Shown here: positions 12,975 to 23,958 of the stretch, in pieces | Layout of the letters: each line of letters starts with the position of its first letter | Numbering within the stretch: the stretch's first letter is position 1 | NCBI GenBank assembly: GCA_940671915.1 | Contig: CALNVZ010000406.1 | Span: forward strand, 31,051 to 95,050 | Direction of reading: 5' to 3' | Origin: Paracentrotus lividus | Lineage: Eukaryota; Echinodermata; Echinoidea; Camarodonta; Echinidae | DNA length: 64,000 nucleotides | The notes under the pieces: model-generated | Told to the model about the DNA's origin: nothing | Seen by the model: the letters and a program-made list of their open reading frames with translations, nothing else | Database searches by the model: none | Translations under genes and position numbers: made by a program

Positions 12975-15298
12975 ATACATCACCGAAAACCTAACCTCGT
13001 CCGTTAGTGACGGACTAGCTTTAAAGCTAGTCAGTCCAAGGCGGACCTTGTTTTAAAGCATAGTGTGTCATGATTTAAGTCCGTCGAGACGGACTAGCTT
13101 TACACTGAATCCAATCTCTCAACTTGACGGACGTGCGTTAAAGACTAGTCCGTCACCTTGATGTAGTCCGTCGATGCGACGGACGAGCTGAATAAAATTA
13201 GGATAGGTAGCCCAGTTTACCCATTAGACAAATGACGCGAAACTGGTTTTGATACACATATGCTGAATGTCGCTTACAATTGAAATGACTGACTAGCTTT
13301 TGGAAATACACACAATGCAAGTCCAATTATTATCCCATTGTAAGATTTAGAGCGGATGTCCGAACATAGATCAAGTGAAATACGATTATTCTCAACAAAG
13401 GTTTTTGAACTTGACAATCTTAAAGCTTATGGCGATACATAACTCAATTCACGACAAGAAATGCAATTCCAGAGTAGGTTCAAAGATTGTTCTCCATTCT
13501 TTATTACAGGCTAGATTGAATACGACCGTTACTATAGACCAAGAACTGGTCTACTTCTTATGATTATGGTGTGCCCGGCATAAGCAACAGCGAGTGGAAT
13601 ACAAGTGAAAATAGCATCGAGTGGAATAAATCATGCTGCAATTGCGAAAAAGGATACATCATCTATTATTATGTATTATCTGTATGGTGAATTCTATTTA
13701 ATGAGCAAACTTGTAAGGAAGCAGATCGATATATCCCGTAAACTGAAGATTTTGAAATTGATAATGGCGGATCTCCTTCCATGTGATATGTGGTGAGTAC
13801 TCTTTTTGGAATTCCTTATTTTTCAGATCATAGATATTCGTTATTATTTTTTCACATGGATGTGATACTATAAATCAACCAAAGCGGGAAACATTCTGTC
13901 TTGCCAAATTATTTATAAATGCGTGTGTCTTTAGTGATCAACGATAATAGCAACTTAAATATGGAATTCAATTCTAATTCTAAGAATATACTGTGCCACA
14001 TTTCTTTTAAGATTACTATCTGAAAGAACAGAATATTGGATTAGAGGCGCGATTGACGGATGTTCCTGAGGTGGCTCTCAAGAAAGATATGCGTAGAAAA
14101 TAAAAATAGGCAGGCTACAATAAGACAACATAAGATGAATGCAAGGCATTTGGGCGGGACGCCCCGGGGACAGTGAGGACGCGTTTCACCCTCGATTATT
14201 TTTTTTCTGGGAGGATCCGTCCCTTCTGATTTTAAAGGTGATGCAGCTAGTGAAGCAATAAGACGGCAAAATGTATGGGTTGAATATAATGCTAAATGCT
14301 ATTTAAGCACCCCCCCCGGCCACCCAGTCGTGGACATCAAATCGCGCAACTGAGGAAGCAAGCATATACATAGTCATCATTCAAAATGGCATATTTTCAG
14401 TGTTAATGAGATTGCATCAATGTGTGTTTATGCCTGGGGGCTTCAGGGGGTAATTTATTTCCCAATTTGATTTTCCAAAATAAATCTCTAACATCACATT
14501 ATTTGGATATTGCCAATAAATGTTAACCACACTTGTGCATCCGTGTATTAATTCCTGTATTCTGATATCATGATAGGAAACGTAATGATTTGGCTTTGGA
14601 ATTCTGAATTTGTTATGAAGAAAAGAATAATAATGCGTTCATCTTAAAATGTTTTTCGATTTGAGGTCTCTGACAAGCTGATGAAGCCATAGTTAAAGAC
14701 CATCTCCGTAATGCTAAGTCGGTCAAAGACAGAAGGGTAAGAACATCGGGGCGGGACAGACAAGCGCGACTGGGGACTAGTTTTGGGACACTTGACGAAG
14801 CTAGCTGTAAAGCTAGTCTGCTCAACAAGCTCGTCAGTCTGGGCATCATACTACGACTAGCCTTTTGATTGCCTAGTCACCAAACTAGTCGGTCAATAAC
14901 GGACTAGCTTAAAAACTAGTCCCGTCTTGACCGACCTAGCTTTAAAGCTATCTTGTCATGACCGACTAGCTTTCGGAAAGCTCAGGTCCGTGCGTGACCT
15001 GGACTGAGGGATATAACACATGGTCCGTACGTGGTACCAGACATAACATCGACGGACTAGGCTTTCAGCTAGTCCGTTAGAGACTCAGGACGCAGCTTTA
15101 AAGCTATGTACCGTAGGTAACCGAATTGTTTGAAATGGAAACTATGTTCGTCGTGACTGACTAGCTTAAGCATAAGTCAGTCACCGGGCTTACAGCTACG
15201 ACTACGCTTTAACTGACTAGCTTTAAAGCTAGTCAGTCTGGGCATCACTACGACTAGCTTTAAAGCTAGTCGGTCTACCCGTTTAGGTTTTCAGTGTA
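12975..15298 (+). mobile_element. 2.3-kb element with long multi-hairpin terminal repeats, copy 1
   Basis: The left end carries (C)ACCGAAAACCTAACC and the right end the inverted GTTTAGGTTTTCAGTGTA. Both ends continue for 250-400 bp as a chain of short palindromes built on GACTAGCTTTAAAGCTAGTC, so each end could fold into several hairpins. The interior (13260-14600) contains two short open frames, 13375-13563 and 13605-13796; the second ends just before GTGAGTACTC, a donor-like site that is also kept in the second copy. No transposase motif was recognised, so the element may be non-autonomous. Its left end is also the last part of array unit 5. Confidence 0.65.
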
Positions 15299-15504
15299 CT
15301 TTCGGGGCGTGGAAGTGCGATCGCATCAAACACGTGAAGTTTTCGGCGCAAATGGGCTGGTTGAAGAGTGAATTCGAGGTTAACCGTAAGTTCACACCCC
15401 GGTGTTCTATATTTTAGGACATTGCTACACAATTGTTACAAAATGTACGGCGTTGACCGTATATATGTCTCTTCTCGCGCAGCGTACTTCGGGGCCACCA
15501 TATA

Positions 15505-15897
15505 AACTATAACGTGCACAAAACTTTGCTGCTCGAGTTTTGTCAAGAACCCGCAAAAGGGATCACATTTCCCATGTCTTGAAAGGGCTACATTGGCTAC
15601 CAGTAAAGGAACGTGTTGAATACAAAATTCAGCTTATTACTTGGAAGGCAATGCATGGCTGTGCGCCTGCATATATATTCAATCTTCTTACAGAATATGT
15701 TCCTAGTCGTAATCTACGCTCCTCAGGAAAAAAAAATGCTTGTTACAAAAAGAAATGTAACAATGTACGGAGATCGGTCATTTTCTTCAGCTGCTTCAGC
15801 TTTATGGAATGCATTACCAACACAGATTCGTTCTTTGGAGACATTAGAAACGTTCAAATCTAATCTCAAAACATTTCTTTTTGTGAAGGCATACTAA
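15505..15897 (+). mobile_element. CR1/L2-like LINE, C-terminal fragment
   Basis: Translation gives AARVLSRTRKRDHISHVL, then LHWLPVKERVEYKIQLIT, and after a +1 frameshift near 15735, GDRSFSSAASALWNALPTQ and FKSNLKTFLF, then a stop. The LHWLPVxxRxxYK...ALWNxLP...FKxxLKTxLF pattern is the standard C-terminus of CR1/L2-type reverse transcriptases, downstream of the catalytic domain. The fragment is 5'-truncated, with a stop just upstream at about 15510, and it is frameshifted, so it is dead. The ~195-bp repeats start shortly after the stop and could be derived from its 3' end. Confidence 0.8.
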
Positions 15898-15949
15898 CTT
15901 GAATATTAATGTTGTATTATTTTGTAAATTATAGTTGTTTAGGCCTATA

Positions 15950-16580
15950 TGTGAAAACCTAAAAATTAATGCATAGTCACTGACTTTTTTTTGTGAGGTC
16001 GTTAAGAGTTTAGAATGCTTGATTATATAAAGAAATTTATCGAAATTTCACAAAATCTACATTTTCAATTGTTTCAATGAAAGAAAGTGGAATATTATCC
16101 ATTTAAAAAACATGTGTTTTACGGGTTAAACATAGGCATTTTCATGCCCAAAATGAGGCATAGTCACTGACTTTTTTAGGAGGTCTTCAAGAGTTAAAAA
16201 TGCTTGCATGTCAGACAATTTATTTAAATTTGATAAAAATCTACATTTCCACTCACTAAAACTAAATATTATGGGAATCGGAATCACTTTAAAATATTCT
16301 GTACGTATAGGCTCCTACGTGTTAAACCCATTGGAAGGCAATTTTTCATGCCCAAAAGGAGGCATAGTCACTGACCTTTTTAGGGGGTTGTCAAGTGTTT
16401 AAAATGCATGATAATAATATAAAATTTATTTAAATTAGATAAAATCTACATTTGTAATCTTTTAAAGAAAATAAAAGGGGAAAATTATCTGTTTTGAAAA
16501 TTGTCGTTTTACGTTCAAAACGTATTCCGGCTACAATGCTCAAAAGAAGGCATAGTCACTGATTTTTTTTTTTTCTCCCA
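15950..16580 (+). repeat. Tandem repeat, ~195 bp, about 3.3 copies
   Basis: GGCATAGTCACTGACTTTTT recurs near 15970, 16155, 16360 and 16550. Each occurrence is followed by AGGAGGTCNTCAAGAGTT-like sequence, an AT-rich block and CTACATTT. Copies are clearly diverged from each other. Confidence 0.8.
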
Positions 16581-16991
16581 TCCAAAAATCAAGAATTAAA
16601 AAAGTAGGATAATATATGAAATATGACGCAGTTTTCACGTGTAATACGCATGTAGACTGTACAAAAATTCGAGCCGCTCAAAGGCTCGATGTACACTGTC
16701 CGTCATAAAGGTGGAATATTTTTTCTGCTCCAACGACGTTATGTTGCCCCGGCTTTAATTTTTTGAATGTGTTGGTCACTGCTTTTACTTTCCGGCATCC
16801 TGGCTATATCTTGGACGTTTCCCTCAACCCTTCCCAGGGATTTTTCTTCTAAAAAGTTTGCCACCCCCAGATGATGGCCATTTTCGTCATTTTTTCTTAT
16901 TGTTGGGGCCCCTTTTTGTTTACGCGACCCACCAAGACGCCCTCAGTCCTACCCCAAGGAAACACGACTGAGGTGTAGGGTTGTTATGGTT
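16581..16991. other. Unresolved intergenic stretch
   Basis: Moderately GC-richer sequence with no convincing frame. A short hairpin (CGAGCCGCTCAAAGGCTCG) lies near 16670. A CATAAAGGTGGAATA string near 16706 recurs near 17804, on the other side of the fold-back at 16992. Confidence 0.4.
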
Positions 16992-17594
16992 CTTTAAAGT
17001 CCCAGACCGGACCGACAAATGAAATAGCCAAAAACGAAAGCTAATATGCTATATAATACAACAATTCCATATTAAGGCGTTTTTATTGTCCATCTAGAAA
17101 GTATTTGATTAAAAAGATGACCCGAACCTCAACCAGGCCACCCCTCCCGAATACTTGTAAAATTACCCCTAATTTAAAAGTGCGAGTGATGACGTCAAAA
17201 ATGTTAGTGGAATGCTACAGCAGTCCTGTGGCCAGGCATGATTGACTTTGCCCTTTCATTTCATAACAATAGAATTCTAGCTCACAGGGCGTCTATTGTC
17301 CTGACATAGCAATACAAACGTGTTTTCTAAAGGCGAAACGCAATCATGCCTAGCTGCAGGACTGCTGTAGCATTCCATTAACATTTTTTGACGTCATCAC
17401 TCGCACTTTTAAATTAGGGGTAATTTTACAATTATTCGGGAGGGGTGGCCTGGTTGAGGTTCGGTCATCTTTTTAATTAAATACTTTCTAGTTGGACAAT
17501 AAAAACGCCTTAATTTGGAATTGTTGTATTATATAGCATATTACCTTTCGTTTTTGGCTATTTCATTTGTCGGTCCGGTCTAGGACTTTAAGTT
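16992..17594. mobile_element. Fold-back element, ~600 bp
   Basis: Two arms of about 250 bp are reverse complements with few mismatches. The outer ends are TTTAAAGTCCCAGACCGGACC and its inverse near 17560-17594. The arms contain CACTCGCACTTTTAAATTAG and AGGCCACCCCTCCCGAA. The loop (about 17240-17340) is unrelated. No coding capacity; this is a MITE-like or fold-back transposon. Confidence 0.85.
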
Positions 17595-17875
17595 AAATCT
17601 AGTTATACATGTCATATGGTTACAGGCTCGACTCGAGTCAAAATTTATTTTGATTGGGGTTCAACATTGATTTTATTCATTTTTACACCATGGAAATTTC
17701 TATCTTCCCTAAATTGTATTGTAAAATATCAGCCAAACATAAATCAAAATAATAAATAATAAAGGGTTAAAGGTTGTTTTCTATATCTTTTGTTTTCAGC
17801 ATAAAGGTGGAATAAAATATTCCGAATTTTCTCCAATCTCACTTTTTATTTCAACCACTCCCCTAGACATGAGAC

Positions 17876-20260
17876 CTACACTGAAAACCTAAAGCTCGTC
17901 CGTCTCTACGGACTAGCTTGAAAGCTAGTCCGTCAAGTTGACCGACTAGTTGACGGACTAGTATTAATGCTCATCGGTCACGACGGACTAGCTTAAACAT
18001 AAGGAATTAAAAAGAGTACTCACACAGTCATGTTACAGGAAGGAGATCGCCATTATAATCAAAATCTTAAGCTTTACAGGGTATATCAAGTTGCGTCTGT
18101 ACAGTTTGCTGATTAAATGGAATTCACATACAGATAATGCAACTAGTAGTGATGTCCTTTTGGCAATGCGCATCTTATTCAATCAATAATTGTACCACCT
18201 TCTATTCACTGTTGTTGCTAAGCCGGGCATTCACCAGCAATCTATAAGAATAGATGGATCATGGGTTCTATAGTAACTAAGTATTCAATTAGCCTGTAAC
18301 TAAAGTATGGAACAATATTTCTACCGTACTCGTGAATGGCATACTTGTCACGATTGATGTTATTTCGGCTATCGTATTGCTCTCAGATTGTCAAGCCAAA
18401 ACAACCTTTGTTTGAGAATGTTGATTGTATCCAACTTCTATTCACTGTTGTTGCTAAACCGGGCATTCACTACCAATCTGTAATAAAATACCTTATGCCT
18501 CGGCTCAAATTCAATTGATGGCTCGAACTGTTCTTTAAACGTGTGATAACGAGAATAGTACATGTTTTTTTATTCTCGTTATTCACTAACGTTTATAGAT
18601 AACCCCAGCTTCGAGCCCATTCTAATTTCGAATATTTAGCCGAGGGCCATAATTAATTTGATTTATCTGATCTGCAGCTTCCAAAATAAAAGCAAATAAA
18701 AAAAACATTAGAAAAATTCGATAGGATCGATACGAAAAGAGTTGATAATTGAACGTATAGATGCGATATAATCGAAAAAAAAAGTTGGATGTAATGATAT
18801 GAATCATAACCAATGATAGATATTATTCATTAGCTATTAAATAAATGGCCTTTTTATTATGACGAAAGTCGTAATGTGGTGACAGAGATAACTGACAAAA
18901 AAGAAAAAAAAACAAGAGAACAAGAGTCCAGGTGGAAAGAGGATCTTAGAGAAATTGGTGGCATGAACTATTTGATTGTTTTTTTTATTTTTTTTTTCTT
19001 TAAATAATTCTGATTATCTGGCTTTTTTTGTTTCAATTTTCTTCTTTTGGTCGGGGAGGGGGGCGAGCTGCTTGAAAAAATTAGTGGGGTTCCCATAGCG
19101 TACTCGTGTCACCTAGAAGAATCCTGTATATTCCTCTTAGATCTGGCCGAATATGCTACACTGTGCGACATGTAATCGCATTTACGAAAAAAGAGAATAT
19201 ATCTTAGTATATTAAAGGATGTTTCTGATATATATTTCAAGCAATAAACGTGAATGACAGGCAATGGACTGTCAGAAAATCAAACTCAAGAGAAGAGAAG
19301 AAGGAAAAAAAAGAAAAAAAAATTCCGTCGTGGTTTCGGATTTGAACTCACGACTTTCAAATGAAGAGCTCGTGACGCTGCTCACTGCGCTGTCGCTTCT
19401 CAGACAACAAGCCTTGGTATATTTGTAGTTCACTCACCATATGTACGTCTCTCCGAATCAACATTTAAGAACGATCGAAAGCATCTAGACGGCCTTATTA
19501 TTAACGCTAAATGATGATGAAATGATAAATATAGAAGATAAAAGAAAGAAAACGTTTACAGATCAAGGATTTGGCAGTAAAAATCCTACGAGTTGCGTAT
19601 CGTTATTTTATCGCGTATGCGTTTACGGCGCACCCACGAATTACACGCAACAAAATATACATTCCTTCTCTTATGCAAAACATTTATGACGGAGAATGGT
19701 AAGGGTACGGGTATTGGCCGATAGGCCCGTATTATATATTCATGAGCATATAAATTACGCCATCACAGCAAACGGGATAAATGGTCGAGTCCAAATTGAA
19801 AAAGGTGTATAGCAGAAATTGGAAGTGTAGCAGGGTAGCAGGTAATGGAAACACCCTACTTGTCATGATAGATGTTATGTCTCGTAAGCTATCAGATTTT
19901 CAAGCCAAAACAACCTTAATTGTTTCAGAATGTATCAACTTGATTATGCTCGGAAACAGAATAGATAGAGACATTGCAACTATTTGTATCAAAAGCTAGT
20001 CAGTAATTTTAATGGGTAAACTGGGTCGACCCAGCTACTTTTATCGACCTCGTCGGTCGCGTCGACGGACTAGCATCAAGCTTGACGGACGAGCTTTAAA
20101 TCTCATCCGTCAAGTTGAGAGATGTAGATTCAGTTGTATGTTAGTCAGTCTCGACGAACTAACATGACAGACTAGCTTTAAAACTAGTCCGTCTTGACCG
20201 ACTAGCTTTAAAGCTAGTCGGTCCATTGATGGACGATGTTAGGTTTTTAGTGTAAGCCTG
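17876..20260 (-). mobile_element. 2.3-kb multi-hairpin element, copy 2 (inverted)
   Basis: The left end reads ACACTGAAAACCTAAAG and the right end TTAGGTTTTTAGTGTA. The right ~240 bp, inverted, matches the left end of copy 1 (12975), including the CAGTTTACCCATTA boundary. The segment 18003-18560, inverted, matches 13260-13818 of copy 1. Internal repeats are also visible: 18340-18440 resembles 19855-19940. The middle contains a clean 12-bp palindrome (ATAACGAGAATA) at 18544-18582 and a tRNA-like insertion at 19320-19410. No transposase was recognised. Confidence 0.65.
19320..19410 (-). repeat. tRNA-derived sequence inside the 2.3-kb element
   Basis: On the minus strand, GCGCAGTGAGCAGCG resembles a pol III A box, and GAGTTCAAATCC, about 45 nt later, fits a B box. 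The acceptor arms do not pair and the anticodon stem is weak. It is therefore a tRNA-derived SINE head or tRNA pseudogene, not a working tRNA gene. Confidence 0.55.
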
Positions 20261-20899
20261 GCCCCACAAATCTAGATTTAACTTAAAGAATATTATAAAC
20301 AATACATCTCAGACGCGTTTTAAATGATTTTAGTTAATGAATCACACCCCAAATAAAAAAAAAACAAACAGACTTGCCACTTTCCAACGAACAGAATTGT
20401 GATTGCCGTACATTTTAGGCTCCCCTAAGCCAAAATGTGAAGTAAATGGCTTATTTTTCTCATATGATAGTATGAAGAGTTTAGCTAGACATGTGTAAAA
20501 ATTAAATTATCATTGTGTAATGCAGCAAAGAATTATAACCTCTCAAAGACAAAGGGGCCATAATTACCCCGGGGCCATAATTACCCCAGTCTCCCCTATT
20601 CTTTGGTTTTAGCACTCAAACTCCCAAGAGATTGACCAGGGTGACCTCTCAAAAAATTTGCATCATGAAATGACCAATCAAACTAAAATAGGTAAATTAG
20701 GTATTCCAGCCTATTTATTTTAATAAAGCTGAAATGGAATAAAGAAATCTTGCCAATAGCTAAAGTCACTTCACATCCTTCATAATTATCGGCTGCTTTC
20801 AGTTCTGACTTGAATATCAATTGTACAACTTTGTCAGCATGTGTTGTCTCTTTACTTTTGTGTAACAATGTACGCATGAACTTCTATTCATTAACCAAT
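20261..20899. other. AT-rich sequence, nothing recognised
   Basis: No repeat arms, RNA or coding signal seen. A short direct repeat of GGGGCCATAATTACCCC occurs near 20550-20580. Confidence 0.4.
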
Positions 20900-21060
20900 G
20901 TATTATAATCAGGAGGTCATGGGTTTAAACCGGGCCGCATGATACCAAAAGACATTGAAAGATGGAAGTTGCTGCTAGAAATTAAAAAAAGAGTAACGTC
21001 GATTTGGCGCTGCTCAGTGGCCGCCGGGTATATGATCATTGGGTACAAAGAATGTCAATT
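20900..21060 (+). repeat. SINE-like fragment
   Basis: GAGGTCATGGGTTTAAACC resembles a tRNA B box (normally GGTTCGAATCC). It is followed by GGGCCGCATGATACCAAA and GACATTGAAAGATGG, a combination I associate with tRNA-derived SINEs of sea urchins and other marine invertebrates. The A-box half is not clear, so this is probably 5'-truncated. The overlapping reading frames at 20939-21270 are shadows. Confidence 0.5.
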
Positions 21061-21453
21061 TCCATGGATGCGTACAATAAATTTTGGGCCCATCTTGGAT
21101 ATGACCTGGGCCCATATTGGTTACTGTGGTCCTGTAATCCTCTTTCCTTTTTCCGGATCCATCATTTTTCTGGTTGTCCTTCTGTTCGTCACTACTTCCT
21201 GTTTGCTCGTAATTACGATATCTTAAAAACCACTTGCGGTGTGAATTTGAAATTTGGGGATAGTATGTAACACCATGGGAAGACGATCTAAATAGATTTT
21301 GAAGTACATAGGTCAACGGTCACAGAGGGCAACTTATGGAATTATGTGTCTTAACGGCGAAGGCATATATTTATGAGACACAGTTGCATAAATGTAAATA
21401 AATTTATTTATATATACCTAAACAACCCACAATTTTGAAAATCACCCCTCCAG

Positions 21454-21592
21454 CTTCTGAGGAACTAGATCGAGAAGCGCTGAATTCAGCTATTGAGGTT
21501 GGAAAAGCCCCGTGCAAAAGGTCCAGAATAATGGTTGTTGGTCCAGCAGGAGTTGGTAAAACCAGCTTGATACGCCGTCTTACAGGCCAAGG
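21454..21592 (+). CDS. ROC exon 1: P-loop (G1)
   Basis: The exon encodes 45 full codons. An acidic helix-like stretch (SEELDREALNSAIEVG) is followed by a basic linker and the nucleotide-binding core RIMVVGPAGVGKTSLIRR. The P-loop GPAGVGKTS fits GxxGxGK[ST] exactly; K and T are the residues that contact the nucleotide phosphates and magnesium in this family. The 3' end is a strong donor (GG|GTAAGT) in phase 2. The 5' end is placed after the pyrimidine-rich CCCCTCCAG. The frame stays open a little further upstream, so the acceptor is less certain than the donor. No start codon belongs to this exon, so earlier coding exons must exist. The overlapping minus-strand frame here is a shadow. Confidence 0.85.
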
Positions 21593-22856
21593 GTAAGTAT
21601 TTATCAAAATACTGTGAAACCTAATTGTTACATGAACATTATGGCCCCGCTGAGATCTCAGCAGCGAATCGCGCTATTGCAATAAAATGGAAATTTGCAC
21701 AACGGTTGAAAGTGATGTAAAGTATGCGGTAGCGTAGCTAAATTTCACTGAATCCTTATGTTTTTATTTCATATGAATTAATTATGCTTACTTTTTGCTG
21801 TTATGCACGAAAAGACTGGAGATTGCTAATTTGTGGTGTAAATATTCTGTATAGCAATCCTAACAATTGTGCTTGTTATCCGAGAATACATTACAAACAT
21901 GTTTACGTGGTGTGATATAATATATTGAAAATAAATTACAATATATAAAACAAAAAAGACAATGCAGGGGATAGAGGTTTCTTGTAAATTCAAGGGTGCT
22001 GATTCCGAATCCAGTGGATGCCAGAAGCTAAACCTTGATCATTTTTGGCAAATCACAAAAATTTGAAATGGCCGCCATGATGCCCCCCCCCCAAAAAAAA
22101 TAATAAATAAAATAAAAATTAGAATAAACAAATAAAAAATAAAAAGGGCGATCCATGTTTTTTTTTTTTTTTTTTGTTTTTTGTTTTTTGTTTTTTGTTT
22201 TTTTGTCCCCTTACTTTTTCTGTTATATTTTAGTCCTGTTTGACACAGCACTATTTCTCATTTCAATTGTAAAGGATGCGTTATTGATTCAAGTTAAGTC
22301 TTGTTTCTTGTGCCCCTTCTGGTACTACTTGAGGAGCACCATCAATAAAAAAAGGTCTTTATTTAAATGTCAAAAAGATGTAAAATGTTGTTCGACACAG
22401 CATGGAATCGCCCAAATGTGTTTTCCACTGGTATTTTGCAGGTTGTTTTGGTATTTTTTGTCAATTTAAGGTTGCTTATTCCAAATCCGAAGGATCTTGT
22501 GCAAATCGCTGATATTCTAAATGGCTGCCAAAAATGAGATTTGTGGGTATTTCATAGGATTTTTTTTCCCTTGTCAATTAAGGGGTGAAAATTCTGGATC
22601 CAATTGTCCGTATTCCAATTTTGACAAAAATGGAATCGTAGCATAAATTCTCACATGCGCCAGGAGTACCAATTTTGACAGACATGGCGCTGTATAAATT
22701 TTCATTATTATTATTATTTTCGATGTTATTATTTTTCTGGTAGCCAGGTTTATTTTAACCCTGGGTTAAGGTTAGTTTAACTCTTGTCTAAATTATAATT
22801 TAACCCTAGGTTATTCTGATTTTGGCGAATCTACGCTCAGTATGGTCTAATGTATT
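21593..22856. other. Intron 1, low-complexity and diverged repeats
   Basis: It contains a poly-C/poly-A patch (22083-22110), a T-rich run with GTTTTTT repeats (22159-22204), and two to three diverged copies of a ~330-bp sequence marked by GATTCCGAATCC-like and AAATGGCCGCCA-like strings (near 22000, 22480 and 22590). No coding signal. Confidence 0.45.
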
Positions 22857-22972
22857 TCACTGAAAACCTAAACGGGTAGACGGACTATAGCTTTAAAGCT
22901 TGTCGTAGTGATGCCCATACCGATTAGCTTTAAAGCTAGTCAGTCACGACGGACTAGTTTTCCTTCAACACT
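22857..22972. repeat. Solo end of the multi-hairpin element
   Basis: CACTGAAAACCTAAACGGG followed by AGCTTTAAAGC palindromes matches, inverted, the right end of the element at 12975-15298. Only ~115 bp remain; the next element begins directly after it. Confidence 0.7.
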
Positions 22973-22982
22973 CCCTTAAAAA

Positions 22983-23615
22983 CAAGCTTTCAGTATACTT
23001 CTTCTGAGATCGTTTTCCATTCCTCCAGCGAGATTGCAAAATTTCAGTCCCATTTGTAGGTTTTCTTGTGTGAAAACCATTTTTAGGGTCTGCCCACATG
23101 GCTTTTACAGGGATCTGGTCTAGAAATGTAAACCCCCTTTGAACCCCTCTTTTATCTTTTTATCCACTTTTAAAACTTATGTAAATAAATGTTTGGGTTA
23201 TTGTGGTAATTAAAAACTAAATTTTAATGTGGTTCCAACTTTCAGGCTGGCTTAATGGTACGATGCTACATGCTCCAAAATCACATTTTATAATCAATAG
23301 GATTATCAATGGGGTTTATATGTTTTTTTGTGCTGTGTGATGTTGAAGCATGTAATATGCCAGCCCGAAAGTTGGAACCATATTGAAATTGAGTATTTAG
23401 TCACTACTTAGCCCAAATATTTCATTTAAATTAGTTTTAGAGTGGATAAAAAGATAAAAGAGGGATTAAAAAGGGGTTGTCACATTTCTAGACCAGATCC
23501 CTGTAAAAACTATAAAAATGGTTTTCGGCAAAGGAAAGTAGCAAATGGAACTGAATTGTTTGAATATTGCTGGAGGAATGGAGAATAATCTCATGAGAAG
23601 GCTCGTTGACAGCTT
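22983..23615. mobile_element. Fold-back element, ~630 bp
   Basis: The left arm (AGCTTTCAGTATACTTCTTC and on) pairs with the right arm ending GGCTCGTTGACAGCTT. Matching inner landmarks include TTCCATTCCTCCAGC with GCTGGAGGAATGG, and TCTGGTCTAGAAATGT with its inverse. Loop near 23290. Noncoding; it lies in intron 1 of the ROC gene. Confidence 0.85.
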
Positions 23616-23674
23616 CAATGGTTATAAAGGGAAAAATAAATCAAAATACTGGGGGCACCATCACCAATTTTGGT

Positions 23675-23905
23675 TGATATATGTAAACTTTTGACCCATT
23701 GAATTTATCCAAACTGAAGTAAGATCAACCATATATAATACATATATATGTTTTTAATATTTTTAAATAAAAACATACCCGCTGAAAACAAAGTAGATAC
23801 CATACAAAACCATCTTTATGATGCCCAAATTTCTTATGGTGGTAAAAATCTTAGTTGTATCTTTTCTTACCTAGTGTATGTAAACTTTTGGCCTCAACTG
23901 TATAT
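23675..23905 (-). mobile_element. Tc1/mariner-like terminal IR/DR fragment
   Basis: TGTATGTAAACTTTTGGCC, followed by TCAACTGTA at 23874-23902, is the inverted end of a Tc1-like transposon. Such ends typically start TACAGTTGA and contain GTTTACATACA. A second internal copy (ATATGTAAACTTTTGACCC) lies about 190 bp inward at 23680. This reproduces the paired inverted/direct repeat layout of Tc1-like elements. The transposase and the other end are missing. Confidence 0.7.
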
Positions 23906-23958
23906 ATATAATAATTAAGATTGTGCTTTATGATTCCATTTAACTTTACCATTGACAG

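Larger units (their letters stand above)
1..13250 (+). repeat. Tandem array of a ~3-kb unit, low-quality text
   Basis: The same landmarks recur at roughly 3-kb spacing. One is the segment containing CATAGGGCTGTTTCGGTATG, near 110, 3090, 6125, 9255 and 12285. Each unit carries, in order: mini-exon P; a run of A then the ACACTGAAAACCTAA terminal-repeat block (near 808, 3885, 6835, 10045, 12980); a stretch rich in the palindrome TTTCACACTGTGAAA (clearest at 7170-7390); AT-rich (TAA)n; and mini-exon Q. A clean, shortened relative is at 40918-43215. Copies differ mainly by single extra bases placed at random, so aligned segments are 5-30% longer than the clean version. That pattern fits uncorrected insertion-prone long reads better than evolution. 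The short open frames listed in this region are chance. Confidence 0.85.

Noticed and set aside
1..13250. Array copies as five diverged functional gene copies
   Set aside because: Differences are mostly random single-base insertions rather than substitutions or frame-preserving changes, which points to sequence error rather than evolution.
15950..16580. CRISPR-like repeated spacing
   Set aside because: Units are ~195 bp and diverged, with no short identical repeat and unique spacer pattern; the context is eukaryotic.
21004..21316. Overlapping 88-100-codon frames on both strands
   Set aside because: They overlap a SINE-like fragment, differ in frame and lack splice or homology support; stacked frames on both strands suggest chance.
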